A DNA stretch of 48,828 nucleotides from Clostridium sp. (GTDB taxonomy: Bacteria > Bacillota > Clostridia > Clostridiales > Clostridiaceae): positions 1 to 48,828 of the forward strand of contig JAQUXS010000009.1 in NCBI GenBank assembly GCA_028692255.1, read 5' to 3'. A program made the position numbers and the translations under genes. A model generated the notes under the pieces. That model was not told the origin of the DNA. It saw only the letters and a program-made list of their open reading frames with translations, and did no database searches. Shown one piece after another: positions 26,101 through 33,228 of the stretch; position 1 is the stretch's first letter, and every line of letters begins with the position of its first letter.

Positions 26101-26459
26101 AAAGAAGCAGAATGGTTAAGGAATTCAACGATGGGAAAGCAGTGGTATTCTTAATTTCATTAAAAGCTGGAGGAACAGGAATTAACCTTACAGGTGCTGA
26201 TATAGTCATTCATTTTGATCCATGGTGGAATCCAGCTGTTGAAGAGCAGGCATCAGACAGAGCTCATAGAATAGGTCAAAAGAAAACTGTTGAAGTAATA
26301 AAACTCATAACAAGAGGAACAATAGAAGAAAAGATATATGAAATACAAGAAAAGAAGAAAAAAATTATAAATGATGTTATGAATATGGACAATATAGATG
26401 AATCCTTTATATTAAAAATGAACGAAGAAGATATAAAAAATATATTTAGTACTAAATAG
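23178..26459 (+). CDS. SNF2-family helicase with SWIM zinc finger
   Basis: A 1093-residue DEAD/SNF2 ATPase. The N-terminal SWIM zinc finger has NCKCDG and ICPHVAASMF near residues 75-100, followed by about 500 residues typical of bacterial SNF2 proteins. The ATPase core starts near 620: DEMGLGKTIQIIALL (Walker A), ILDEAQQIKNP (DEAQ box), LTGTPIENSLTELWSI, then SLKAGGTGINLTGA and DRAHRIGQ in the second RecA lobe. It acts on DNA or DNA-protein complexes by ATP-driven translocation; the exact job of bacterial members is unclear. The start is GTG 23178 or GTG 23187 (better spacing from GGGAG). It follows the glycosylase gene closely, which fits DNA repair. Confidence 0.92.
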   Translation: MKLVFDINEETIKYWADNRTYKVAEKMFQHGNVKKINTMRSYNRDFKFTETKVNSTVKDEGEEFLTTIVFNDKTGVTSVNCKCDGFRNYYLNERICPHVAASMFKYVRDKGSITSINVHSMKVQKLLDEIKLGMIKKNEPTIALNMEVKFESGLWSSRGSSIELKIGEKKLYVVKNMKEFIMSLITKNGEIEFGKGFTFNPLVHYFNEEDNKIIEFLKEIYEDDKRNLRLNPNININDRVLYVKKAYLTDIKVKRFFQLIKERPINFLIKGQNYKDVKISYENVPLDFNLIEKDEVIKVINETKMPYPLTQDASYLFYEGVIYKINEDERRIFIPFYNAFLREKQNSIEFAKEDSEIIASYILPGLRKISRNINIDKTLEDRFYEESLVPKIYIDRSDDMLMATVKFCYGKIQINPLRKEQVRNGASILVRDVDTELSIVNLFKGYKFQKYGDDFINNNEENIYDFLYEGIGKIQDKCEIYYSSAFKNFKVYSPSSYIGGIRLNDSDLLEFSFKIEGIDKSELKNIFEALKQKKKYYRLKKGGIVPLKNQELNDINSMINYLNISPSQLERDNVIVPKYNSLYIDEKIKNFNMDYFTQNKRFKDLVNNVKDVQKSEFNLPIELENIMRKYQKVGFKWLKSMAECGFGGILADEMGLGKTIQIIALLACEKLEKAGQISIVITPTSLVYNWYLEIQKFYPKLNVLIVNGQKQERAELIKKYQDYDILITSYPLIRRDIDYYNDIDFNYCILDEAQQIKNPNSVNAKSVKEITARNYFALTGTPIENSLTELWSIFDFIMPGYLFSHTKFVKNYEMPIIKSSDKGALKELNNHVRPFILRRLKSEVIKELPPKIEHKVIVDMSDEQKKIYLSYLENAKNEIDKNIKEKGFNRSKLIILSVLTRLRQICCDPSVFIDNYEGENGKFMALDDIIENSISSDHRILLFSQFTSVLKNISSHLDRKKIDHMYFDGQTKMEERSRMVKEFNDGKAVVFLISLKAGGTGINLTGADIVIHFDPWWNPAVEEQASDRAHRIGQKKTVEVIKLITRGTIEEKIYEIQEKKKKIINDVMNMDNIDESFILKMNEEDIKNIFSTK

Positions 26460-26478
26460 AATTTTGTCAAATGTTGTA

Positions 26479-26507
26479 TTGACAATAATAATCATATGTA
26501 ATAATAT
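26479..26507 (+). promoter_or_regulatory. Promoter of metG
   Basis: Perfect TTGACA (26479-26484), 17 bases, TAATAT (26502-26507), immediately before the T-box leader. Confidence 0.7.
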
Positions 26508-26514
26508 ACAAGTG

Positions 26515-26755
26515 AAAGTTAAAAACATTGATGGGAAGAGTAATGAATTTTTAAACCTAAAGAGAGCCGTGTTTTGGTGAAAATCGGTGGCGTATGAATT
26601 TATGAACATGGCCCCTGAGTTTGGTATCTGAAATGAAAGTAAGGTATCACGTAAGTACACGTTATAGTATGAAGTGATAAGTTATATTTAATGAGTCACT
26701 TATAGAGATTTCTGCTGTAAGGTAGGAATGAAATAGAGTGGTAAAGTGTTAATTC
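26515..26755 (+). promoter_or_regulatory. T-box leader, methionine specifier
   Basis: Stem I elements GGGAAGAGTA, AGAGAGCC, TGGTGAAAATCGG and GAACATGGCCCCTGAG are present; the ATG at 26608-26610 is in the specifier position. The core T-box AGAGTGGTAAAGTG (26735-26748) keeps TGGT, which pairs with the tRNA ACCA end, but departs from the usual GGGTGGTACCGCG. TAGAG (26734-26738) can pair with CTCTA (26758-26762), competing with the terminator. Uncharged tRNA(Met) would switch metG on. Confidence 0.88.
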
Positions 26756-26795
26756 GCCTCTAAATAAAATTAAAATTTATTTAGAGGCTTTTTTT
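26756..26795 (+). terminator. T-box terminator before metG
   Basis: A perfect 13-bp stem GCCTCTAAATAAA / TTTATTTAGAGGC followed by seven Ts. It is mutually exclusive with the T-box antiterminator. Confidence 0.92.
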
Positions 26796-26829
26796 ATTTA
26801 TAAAACTGATTAGACGGAGGAATGAAACA

Positions 26830-28770
26830 ATGAGTGAAAATAAAAAATTTTATATTACAACACCAATTTATTATCCATCAGCAAAACTTCATATAGGAAA
26901 TACTTACACTACAGTTGCAGCAGATGCAATTGCAAGATTTAAAAGACTTACAGGTTATGATGTTATGTTTTTAACTGGAACAGATGAACATGGCCAAAAA
27001 ATTCAGAAAAAAGCTCAAGAAAAAGGTGTTACACCTAAAGAATATGTAGATGTTATGGTAGCAGGAATAAAGGACTTATGGAAAAGTATGAATATAAGTT
27101 ATGATAAATTTATAAGAACTACTGATGACTACCATGTAAAAGCAGTTCAAAAAATAGTTGAAAAGCTATATAAACAAGGGGATATATATAAAGGATATTA
27201 TGAAGGTTGGTACTGTACACCTTGTGAATCATTCTGGACAGAAACACAACTTGTAGATGGTAAATGCCCTGATTGTGGAAGACCAGTTGAAAAGGAAAGA
27301 GAAGAAGCGTACTTCTTTAAATTCTCAAAGTATGCAGATAGACTTATAAAATATATAGAAGATCATCCTGATTTTATACAGCCTGAATCGAGAAAAAATG
27401 AAATGCTAAACAACTTCTTAAAACCAGGACTTGAAGATCTGTGTATTTCAAGAACCTCTTTTGATTGGGGAGTTCCAGTAACTTTTGATCCAAAGCACGT
27501 TGTTTATGTTTGGATAGATGCACTTTTAAACTATATAACAGCTCTTGGTTATACTAGTGAAAATGATGAGTTATATAAAAAATATTGGCCTTGTGATGTT
27601 CATCTTATTGGAAAAGACATATTAAGGTTCCATACAATATACTGGCCAATTTTACTTATGGCACTTGGTCTTGAACTTCCAAAGCAGGTATTTGGTCACG
27701 GTTGGCTTTTAGTTGATGGTGGTAAAATGTCTAAGTCAAAGGGAAATGTAGTTGACCCAGTAGTGCTTATAAATGAATTTGGAACAGATCCTGTAAGATA
27801 TTATCTTCTTCATGAGATACCTTTTGGATCAGATGGACTTTTCAATAATGAAATATTTATTAAAAAGATAAATTCAGATCTTGCAAATGATCTTGGAAAT
27901 CTTGTTTCAAGAACTGCTGCTATGGTTCAAAAATATTTTAATGGAGTTATACCAGAGCAGAAGGAAAAAGAGGGAGTTGACAGTGAACTTATAAATCTTG
28001 CGCTTGAAGCACCTAAAAAGGTTCAAAAAGAAATTGATAACTTAAAGATTCCAGAAGCACTAGATGAAATATGGAATTTAATAAGAAGATCAAATAAATA
28101 TATAGATGAAACTACTCCATGGGTACTTGCAAAAGATGAAAGTAAAAAAGATAGACTGGGGACTGTACTTTATAATTTGCTTGAAAGTCTTAGAATAGTA
28201 TCAACACTTTTATCTGCGTTCCTTCCAGAAACAAGTGAGAAGATAAATAAGCAGCTTAACATTACAGTATCAACTTGGGAAAGCCTAGAAAACTTTAATG
28301 GAACGAAAAGTGGGGAAAAGCTTGAAAAAGGCAGCCCAATTTTCCCAAGAATAGACGTTGATGAAAAACTTGAAGTCTTAAATAAAATAAGGGAAGAACA
28401 AAAGAAAACTATGGAAGAAAATAAATTTATACCAATTAAAGAAGAAATAACAATAGATGATTTTGATAAAATAGACTTGAGAGTTGCAAGAGTACTTGAA
28501 TGTGAACCAGTAAAGAAATCCAATAAACTTTTGAAATTTAAGCTTGATATTGGTGGTGAACAAAGACAGGTAGTTTCAGGAATTGCAAAATACTATAAAC
28601 CAGAAGATCTTATAGGTAAAGATGTTATACTTGTTGCAAACTTGAAACCAGTAAAATTAAGAGGGGAACTTTCACAGGGTATGATACTTGCAGCAGCAAA
28701 TTCAGATGAAAGTAAACTATTTGTAGGAACAATTGATGGAGAACTTCCAGCAGGAAGCGACGTAAGATAA
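26830..28770 (+). CDS. metG: Methionyl-tRNA synthetase
   Basis: Charges tRNA(Met) with methionine. 646 residues with the class I HIGH motif in AKLHIGNTY near residue 18 and KMSKSKGNVVD near 299. One CxxC pair is in WYCTPCESFW and the second in CPDCGRP. The C-terminal EMAP/tRNA-binding domain begins about 540 (ITIDDFDKIDLRVARVLECE) and ends GELPAGSDVR. Start ATG behind GACGGAGG. It is controlled by its own T-box leader and followed by a terminator. In Bacillus it lies directly before tatD (yabD); here about 4.4 kb of other genes intervene. Confidence 0.97.
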   Translation: MSENKKFYITTPIYYPSAKLHIGNTYTTVAADAIARFKRLTGYDVMFLTGTDEHGQKIQKKAQEKGVTPKEYVDVMVAGIKDLWKSMNISYDKFIRTTDDYHVKAVQKIVEKLYKQGDIYKGYYEGWYCTPCESFWTETQLVDGKCPDCGRPVEKEREEAYFFKFSKYADRLIKYIEDHPDFIQPESRKNEMLNNFLKPGLEDLCISRTSFDWGVPVTFDPKHVVYVWIDALLNYITALGYTSENDELYKKYWPCDVHLIGKDILRFHTIYWPILLMALGLELPKQVFGHGWLLVDGGKMSKSKGNVVDPVVLINEFGTDPVRYYLLHEIPFGSDGLFNNEIFIKKINSDLANDLGNLVSRTAAMVQKYFNGVIPEQKEKEGVDSELINLALEAPKKVQKEIDNLKIPEALDEIWNLIRRSNKYIDETTPWVLAKDESKKDRLGTVLYNLLESLRIVSTLLSAFLPETSEKINKQLNITVSTWESLENFNGTKSGEKLEKGSPIFPRIDVDEKLEVLNKIREEQKKTMEENKFIPIKEEITIDDFDKIDLRVARVLECEPVKKSNKLLKFKLDIGGEQRQVVSGIAKYYKPEDLIGKDVILVANLKPVKLRGELSQGMILAAANSDESKLFVGTIDGELPAGSDVR

Positions 28771-28778
28771 CAAAATTT

Positions 28779-28822
28779 ATGATCCTTGTGCAAACATTAA
28801 TTTGTGCAGGGATCATTTTTTA
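28779..28822 (+). terminator. Terminator of metG
   Basis: A 16-base stem (ATGATCCTTGTGCAAA with TTTGTGCAGGGATCAT, with G-T pairs) followed by TTTTTT. Confidence 0.9.
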
Positions 28823-28880
28823 TGCTCTTTAAATACTAAATATGTTATTATAATAGTTAAATATTAATAAAATTGGGGCT

Positions 28881-28937
28881 AGTATTAAAATGTTTAACTT
28901 GATAAAGCAATAAAGCTATAGATTTTAATACTGTTTT
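28881..28937 (+). promoter_or_regulatory. Leader hairpin before the Ldh-family gene
   Basis: AGTATTAAAAT (28881-28891) pairs perfectly with ATTTTAATACT (28922-28932) and is followed by GTTTTT and the ribosome binding site GGAGGG. It could be an attenuator or a translational element; no aptamer is recognised. Confidence 0.35.
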
Positions 28938-28952
28938 TATGGAGGGATAAAT

Positions 28953-30050
28953 ATGACATATTCAAAGGTTAAATATGAAAACTTAAAAAAATTAAGTGAG
29001 TTAGTTTTTAAAAAGTTTGGATTTAGCAAGGAAGACAGTGAAACAATAACAGAAATTTTATTATTAGCAGATCTTTATGGAATTGAATCACATGGAATTC
29101 AAAGGTTATCAAAATATTATAATGAAATAAAAAATGGACTTATAGATGTTAATGCAAATATAAAAATAGTTAAAGAAACTCCTTTATCTGCAACTATAGA
29201 TGGCAAGGCTGCTATGGGGCAACTTATTGGCAAAAAGGCAATGAACCTTGCAATTAAAAAAGCAAAAACATCAGGTATTGGTATGGTAGTAGTTAGAAAC
29301 TCTAATCATTATGGAATTGCAGGCTATTATGCTAAAATGGCTGAAAAAGAAGGGCTTTTAGGAATATCTATGACTAATACCCCGGCTATTATAGTACCTA
29401 CTTTTGGAAAAGAAGCTATGCTTGGAACAAATCCCATTGCTATATCCATGCCAGCTAAGCCATATCCATTTTTACTTGATATGGCAACAAGTGTGGCTAC
29501 AAGGGGGAAAATTGAAGTTTATAATAAAAGGAAAGAACCATTGCCACTGGGTTTTGCATTAAATGCTGAGGGAGAGGACACAAGCAATCCAGAGGACATA
29601 CTATATAACATTCCAAGAAAACTTGGAGGTGGACTGGTTCCACTTGGAGGTTCCAAGGAGTTAACAGGCGGACACAAGGGGTATGGACTTGCGCTTGCAG
29701 TTGAAATGTTTACTGCTATTTTATCTGGAGGATTTACAGCGGATAAGGTGAATTTTAATGGTGGAAAAGGTGGCTCAGGTACATGTCATTATTTTTTTGC
29801 AGTGGACTATGGAATGTTTGGTGATAAGGAAGAAATTGAAAAAAATTTATCGGAGTATTTGAATAAAATAAGAGAATCTAAGAAAGCAAAAGGAGCAACT
29901 AGAATATATACTCATGGTGAAAAAGAAGTTGAAGCCTATAATGATAAAATGAAAAATGGAATTCCTATGAATGACAGTACCCTTAAAGAAATAAGAGATA
30001 TATGTGATTACTTTAGTATAAATTTTAGTGATTATATTAAGATATTATAA
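28953..30050 (+). CDS. Malate/L-lactate dehydrogenase-family oxidoreductase
   Basis: A 365-residue NAD(P)-dependent 2-hydroxyacid dehydrogenase of the Ldh_2 superfamily (malate, L-sulfolactate, ureidoglycolate and related dehydrogenases), distinct from classical Rossmann LDH. Motifs: ADLYGIESHGIQRLSKYY near residue 40, VVVRNSNHYGIAGYYA, AMLGTNPIAISMPAKPYPFLLDMATS, and GGHKGYGLALAVEMFTAILSG with the family's terminal signature. The substrate cannot be read from the sequence. ATG behind TGGAGGGA. It is the first of the accessory genes lying between metG and tatD. Confidence 0.88.
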   Translation: MTYSKVKYENLKKLSELVFKKFGFSKEDSETITEILLLADLYGIESHGIQRLSKYYNEIKNGLIDVNANIKIVKETPLSATIDGKAAMGQLIGKKAMNLAIKKAKTSGIGMVVVRNSNHYGIAGYYAKMAEKEGLLGISMTNTPAIIVPTFGKEAMLGTNPIAISMPAKPYPFLLDMATSVATRGKIEVYNKRKEPLPLGFALNAEGEDTSNPEDILYNIPRKLGGGLVPLGGSKELTGGHKGYGLALAVEMFTAILSGGFTADKVNFNGGKGGSGTCHYFFAVDYGMFGDKEEIEKNLSEYLNKIRESKKAKGATRIYTHGEKEVEAYNDKMKNGIPMNDSTLKEIRDICDYFSINFSDYIKIL

Positions 30051-30087
30051 TTATAGGTTAATAGCAATGAAGAGGGTGAAATAGTTA

Positions 30088-30579
30088 ATGAATAGTATTC
30101 GCAGTATAGTATTTGATGCGTTAAAAAATATGAATATTTCATATGATGTTATTGAACATCCAGCAGTTTATACTGTAGATGAGATGGCTGAATTGAATAT
30201 TGATGATAAAAATGAAATAGCTAAAAATCTATTTGTAAGAGATGACAAAAAGAAAAGATATTTTTTAATAGTTATTAAAAATAATAAGAAAGCTGATTTG
30301 AAAAAAATCAAAGAAGAATTAAATTGCAGAAGGCTTAGCTTTGCTTCGGAGCAGGATTTGGATAAATATATGAAATTAAGTAAAGGTTCTGTTACACCTT
30401 TTGGAGTATTGAATGATGCTGAATGTAAGGTTGAAGTTGTTTTTGATAAATATATACTATTATTTAAGCGGATAGGAGTTCATCCTAATGATAATACTGC
30501 AACAGTTTGGATTAGTCCTAAGGATTTAGAAGCTGTAATAAAGAATCATGGAAATAGTGTTAAATATATAGAAATTTAA
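30088..30579 (+). CDS. Prolyl-tRNA editing deacylase (ProX/PrdX family)
   Basis: A 163-residue free-standing editing domain of the YbaK/ProX superfamily, which hydrolyses mischarged aminoacyl-tRNA, typically Ala-tRNA(Pro). Family features are ISYDVIEHPAVYTVDEM at about 17-33, IAKNLFVRDDKKKRYFLIV with the conserved Lys, KGSVTPFGVLND and FKRIGVHPNDNTATVWIS. The ATG follows GAGGGTG, 37 bases after the dehydrogenase gene, so the two may share a transcript. Specificity for Ala-tRNA(Pro) is a family inference. Confidence 0.9.
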   Translation: MNSIRSIVFDALKNMNISYDVIEHPAVYTVDEMAELNIDDKNEIAKNLFVRDDKKKRYFLIVIKNNKKADLKKIKEELNCRRLSFASEQDLDKYMKLSKGSVTPFGVLNDAECKVEVVFDKYILLFKRIGVHPNDNTATVWISPKDLEAVIKNHGNSVKYIEI

Positions 30580-30592
30580 GATTGGAGAAAAA

Positions 30593-30836
30593 ATGAAAGT
30601 TGAGGAACTCATAAGTAACTATGGAAAATACATATATAACTATGCTCTTAAATTAACATGCCATCCAAGTGCAGCAGAAAAAATTAATAAAAACATTAAA
30701 TTATAAAGAAAAAAATTATACTTTTGATTTAAATGTCAGAAAAAAGATCAATTATTTATATAAAAATATACCAGATAAAAAACCTTCGGATAGTTGGTAT
30801 GAGAGTATTATTCAAACTTTAACGGAGAAAATTTAA
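30593..30836 (+). pseudogene. ECF sigma factor remnant with internal deletion
   Basis: An ATG at 30593 behind TTGGAG opens MKVEELISNYGKYIYNYALK (residues 1-20), then LTCHPSAAE, a typical start of an ECF sigma factor region 2. After that match it reads only KINKNIKL and stops (30704). In another frame a coding-like tail runs to a TAA at 30834: TFDLNVRKKINYLYKNIPD then SDSWYESIIQTLTEKI. This is consistent with a large deletion that fused the first 29 or so codons of a sigma factor to the end of the same or the next gene (perhaps its anti-sigma factor). The function is lost. The parental identity of the tail is uncertain. Confidence 0.6.
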
Positions 30837-30916
30837 TTTTTTTTATTTAAATTCATAACTATTAGCTTTTATTTGCATCTATATATGTGAAAAGAAAAAT
30901 ATAGGAGGCTTTAGTT

Positions 30917-31285
30917 ATGATGAATAAATATGATAATTTTTTTATGGCAGTGGACAATTTAGAAGAGGCAAGAAAGTATTATGAAAATATTTTAGATTTA
31001 AAATTAAAGTTTGATTTCTCAAATAAAGGTATGATTGCTTTTAATGTAGGTAATGAAGAACCAGCAATTATTTTAAAGGATAAAAATGTTTTTCAAAGTA
31101 TAAAACCTACAATTTGGTTTGAAGTTGAAAATGTCCAAGCTGAATATAATAAGTTAAAAGATAAAGGTATTAATTTTCTATCAAAACCCTTCAAAATTGC
31201 TACAGGGATGGCAGTAGAATTTGAAGACCCATTTGGAAATAGGTTGGGCATAACAGATTATTTTAAATTAACACAAACTATATAG
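30917..31285 (+). CDS. VOC/glyoxalase-fold protein
   Basis: A 122-residue protein of the vicinal-oxygen-chelate superfamily (glyoxalase, dioxygenase and resistance proteins). One repeat pair is seen: YDNFFMAVDNLEEARKYYENIL at the start and IWFEVENVQAEYNKL ... AVEFEDPFGNRLGITDYF at the end. The usual metal-binding His at the start of strand 1 is not obvious, while the Glu of VEFEDPFGN is present. Substrate unknown. ATG behind GGAGG; probably its own transcript, with a hairpin downstream. Confidence 0.85.
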   Translation: MMNKYDNFFMAVDNLEEARKYYENILDLKLKFDFSNKGMIAFNVGNEEPAIILKDKNVFQSIKPTIWFEVENVQAEYNKLKDKGINFLSKPFKIATGMAVEFEDPFGNRLGITDYFKLTQTI

Positions 31286-31323
31286 TAATAATAGTTTTTA
31301 ACTAATTTTATTTTTAGAAATAG

Positions 31324-31372
31324 AAAGCTATACCTTAGAATGATTTAAAATAATTCAAGGATAGCTTTTTAT
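31324..31372 (+). terminator. Terminator of the VOC-family gene
   Basis: Stem AAAGCTAT-CCTT-GAAT with ATTC-AAGG-ATAGCTTT, two single-base bulges, followed by TTTTT. Confidence 0.7.
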
Positions 31373-31403
31373 ATGTGCCATTTTGTTATAAAATATTTAA
31401 AGC

Positions 31404-31897
31404 TTATAAATTTTCATTTTTATCAATAAAATCTAATACTGCATTTATGGCCGGCTCACGATATTTACCTCTAAAACCATGATCTGCACCTTCCATAATA
31501 TTTAAAGTACTATTCTTATATACTTTGTGATATCTTATACTAGCAATCATATTTACAATTTTATCTTGATTTCCATGAATTAGATAAACTGGTCCAATAT
31601 ATTGTTTAACAGTTTCACATATTCTAATATTGCCTTGCCATCTTCAATTTCATTTTCCACTGTCATGTCCATTAAATTACCACTACTTTCACCAAGTCCA
31701 TTAAAGTCAAATCGAACGCTTGCGATATTTCTATCTAATAATTTATGGGCCAATATATATAGTATAGAATTATTATCCATTCCTTTGTTAGATGTGAATC
31801 CATGCATTAAAATAACTATTGGACACTTTGAAATGTTTTTAGGTTTTTCTAATATTCCTTTTAAAATTATTTGATCTCTTTTTATACTAATATTCAT
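31404..31897 (-). pseudogene. Alpha/beta hydrolase with internal deletion
   Basis: The N-terminus is intact (start at 31897 behind GGAGG; MNISIKRDQIILKG, then VILMHGFTSNKGMDNNS and RFDFNGLGESSG) up to EDGKAILEYVK. The frame then hits TAA at 31580. In the next frame the proper C-terminus follows: VKQYIGPVYLIHGNQDKIV, then EGADHGFRGKYREP and a stop at 31404. Roughly 90-100 residues with the GHSQGG-type nucleophile elbow are missing between these parts, and the junction shifts frame. The catalytic Asp and His regions survive without the serine, so the enzyme is dead. The deletion lies near 31605-31625. Confidence 0.85.
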
Positions 31898-32007
31898 TGC
31901 ATACCTCCAAATCATACATAGTTAATAATAAATATTTTATAAAAATTATAATACCTTATTTTATAATTAGCAATTTACAGTACATTAGAAGTATATTAAT
32001 TATTTTT

Positions 32008-32277
32008 TTAAAGTGACGTGGCAAATATCCCCATTAGCGTGGTTACTATTATAAATATAATCATGCCCATAATGCAAAGGACTATTCCAGAAGTAGCCAG
32101 AGAATCCCCTTTTATTATGGTTTCTGATTTTGAAATTTTCACTTTTGTTTTTATTCCTATTATAATTCCAATTATACAAAAGAATATTCCAAAAAAATTT
32201 AATATAGGTACAAAGCTAAGTATTAGACCAACGATACCCACAACTAATGTGGCTATTGCCATATCATCATTTTTCAT
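32008..32277 (-). CDS. DUF4190-like membrane protein
   Basis: An 89-residue protein with two hydrophobic segments of the DUF4190 type: MAIATLVVGIVGLILSFVPI then FGIFFCIIGIIIGIKT, and SGIVLCIMGMIIFIIVTTLM at the C-terminus. Small membrane protein, function unknown. The ATG follows AAGAGGTGG. It is separate on the minus strand between the broken hydrolase and a divergent membrane-protein gene. Confidence 0.75.
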   Translation of the reverse strand: MKNDDMAIATLVVGIVGLILSFVPILNFFGIFFCIIGIIIGIKTKVKISKSETIIKGDSLATSGIVLCIMGMIIFIIVTTLMGIFATSL

Positions 32278-32373
32278 GAATAACCACCTCTTAGGATTTA
32301 TATAAATATAATAATATATTATGCAAGTTTTCTGCTTGTGAGTATTATTTTATAAAAAAAAGAGAGGTAATAT

Positions 32374-32751
32374 ATGTTAAACGAAATTTTGAAAATAATA
32401 AGAACGGAAAGTTACGTTATGACTTTTGCAGCGAATTATATGGTTTTGGCAATATCATTTTGCAAATTGTCTATAAAAGCTAATATAGAAGATCAATGGT
32501 TGGCATTTGTACCTGTTGTTCAAATTATACTTTTTCTGCACATAATAGATAGAAGTGGATGGTATATATTGCTACTTATAATTCCAATAGTAAACATAAT
32601 TTTAATGGAAGTGTGGTTTTCAGAATTATATAGTTTTTTCAGGGTAAATATTATATGGATAGTTGTATCTCTTGCAATTTATCCAATTAATTGTATGTAT
32701 ATGATTTACATGTCTTATTCACCTAAAATAAAATATCTAAGTAAAAATTAA
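32374..32751 (+). CDS. Small integral membrane protein
   Basis: A 125-residue protein with about four hydrophobic segments (FAANYMVLAISFCKLSI, WLAFVPVVQIILFLHIID, WYILLLIIPIVNIILMEVWF, IIWIVVSLAIYPINCMYMI). The WLAFVPVVQIILFLHI and IIPIVNIILM stretches resemble small clostridial membrane proteins of the DUF5684/signal-peptidase-like kind, but I cannot name a family with confidence. ATG behind AGAGAGGTAA. Monocistronic with its own terminator. Confidence 0.65.
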   Translation: MLNEILKIIRTESYVMTFAANYMVLAISFCKLSIKANIEDQWLAFVPVVQIILFLHIIDRSGWYILLLIIPIVNIILMEVWFSELYSFFRVNIIWIVVSLAIYPINCMYMIYMSYSPKIKYLSKN

Positions 32752-32755
32752 AGTT

Positions 32756-32805
32756 AAAAGCTCCTATAAAATAAAGAAATAAACTCTATTTTTATAGGAG
32801 CTTTT
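32756..32805 (+). terminator. Hairpin terminator
   Basis: Stem AAAAGCTCCTATAAAA with TTTTTATAGGAGCTTTT, ending in TTTT, 5 bases after the membrane-protein stop. Confidence 0.8.
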
Positions 32806-32859
32806 GAAGTGCGATTTATTGATTAGAATTTTGAAATCAGTATTAATATATGTTAAAGC

Positions 32860-33057
32860 TTAAGCCTTTTTAACATTAACAGCCTGATCGCCTTTTTGAC
32901 CTTGAGTTAAATCAAATTCAACTTTTTCTCCTTCTTCTAATGTTTTAAATCCTTCCTCTTCAATTCCTGAAAAGTGGACGAATACATCATTTCCCTCTTC
33001 AGTTGTAATGAAACCAAAACCTTTTTGAGAATTAAACCATTTTACGGTGCCTAACAT
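32860..33057 (-). CDS. Cold shock protein (CspA family)
   Basis: A 65-residue OB-fold RNA chaperone. Start [17 protein letters not shown] at 33057 behind AGGAGG; the longer reading from 33096 lacks a ribosome binding site. RNP1 (KGFGFI) and RNP2 (VFVHFSGI) are complete, and the protein ends [12 protein letters not shown]. Length is exactly that of Bacillus CspB. Such proteins melt mRNA secondary structure, both in the cold and in normal growth. The leader before the start is about 100 bases or more, as is common for csp genes. Confidence 0.95.
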   Translation of the reverse strand: MLGTVKWFNSQKGFGFITTEEGNDVFVHFSGIEEEGFKTLEEGEKVEFDLTQGQKGDQAVNVKKA

Positions 33058-33228
33058 AAAAAAACCTCCTGAACAACTAAATATGAAAATCAACATTAAA
33101 GATCTTCTATAAGTATATTAACCAATGAATTGTAAAATTATACGGCAGCTTTTTAAATATAAGTGGAAATGTTATAATTATAAATAAAAATTAATTATGT
33201 TAAAATGTTTAAAATTGGAGATGTTTTT

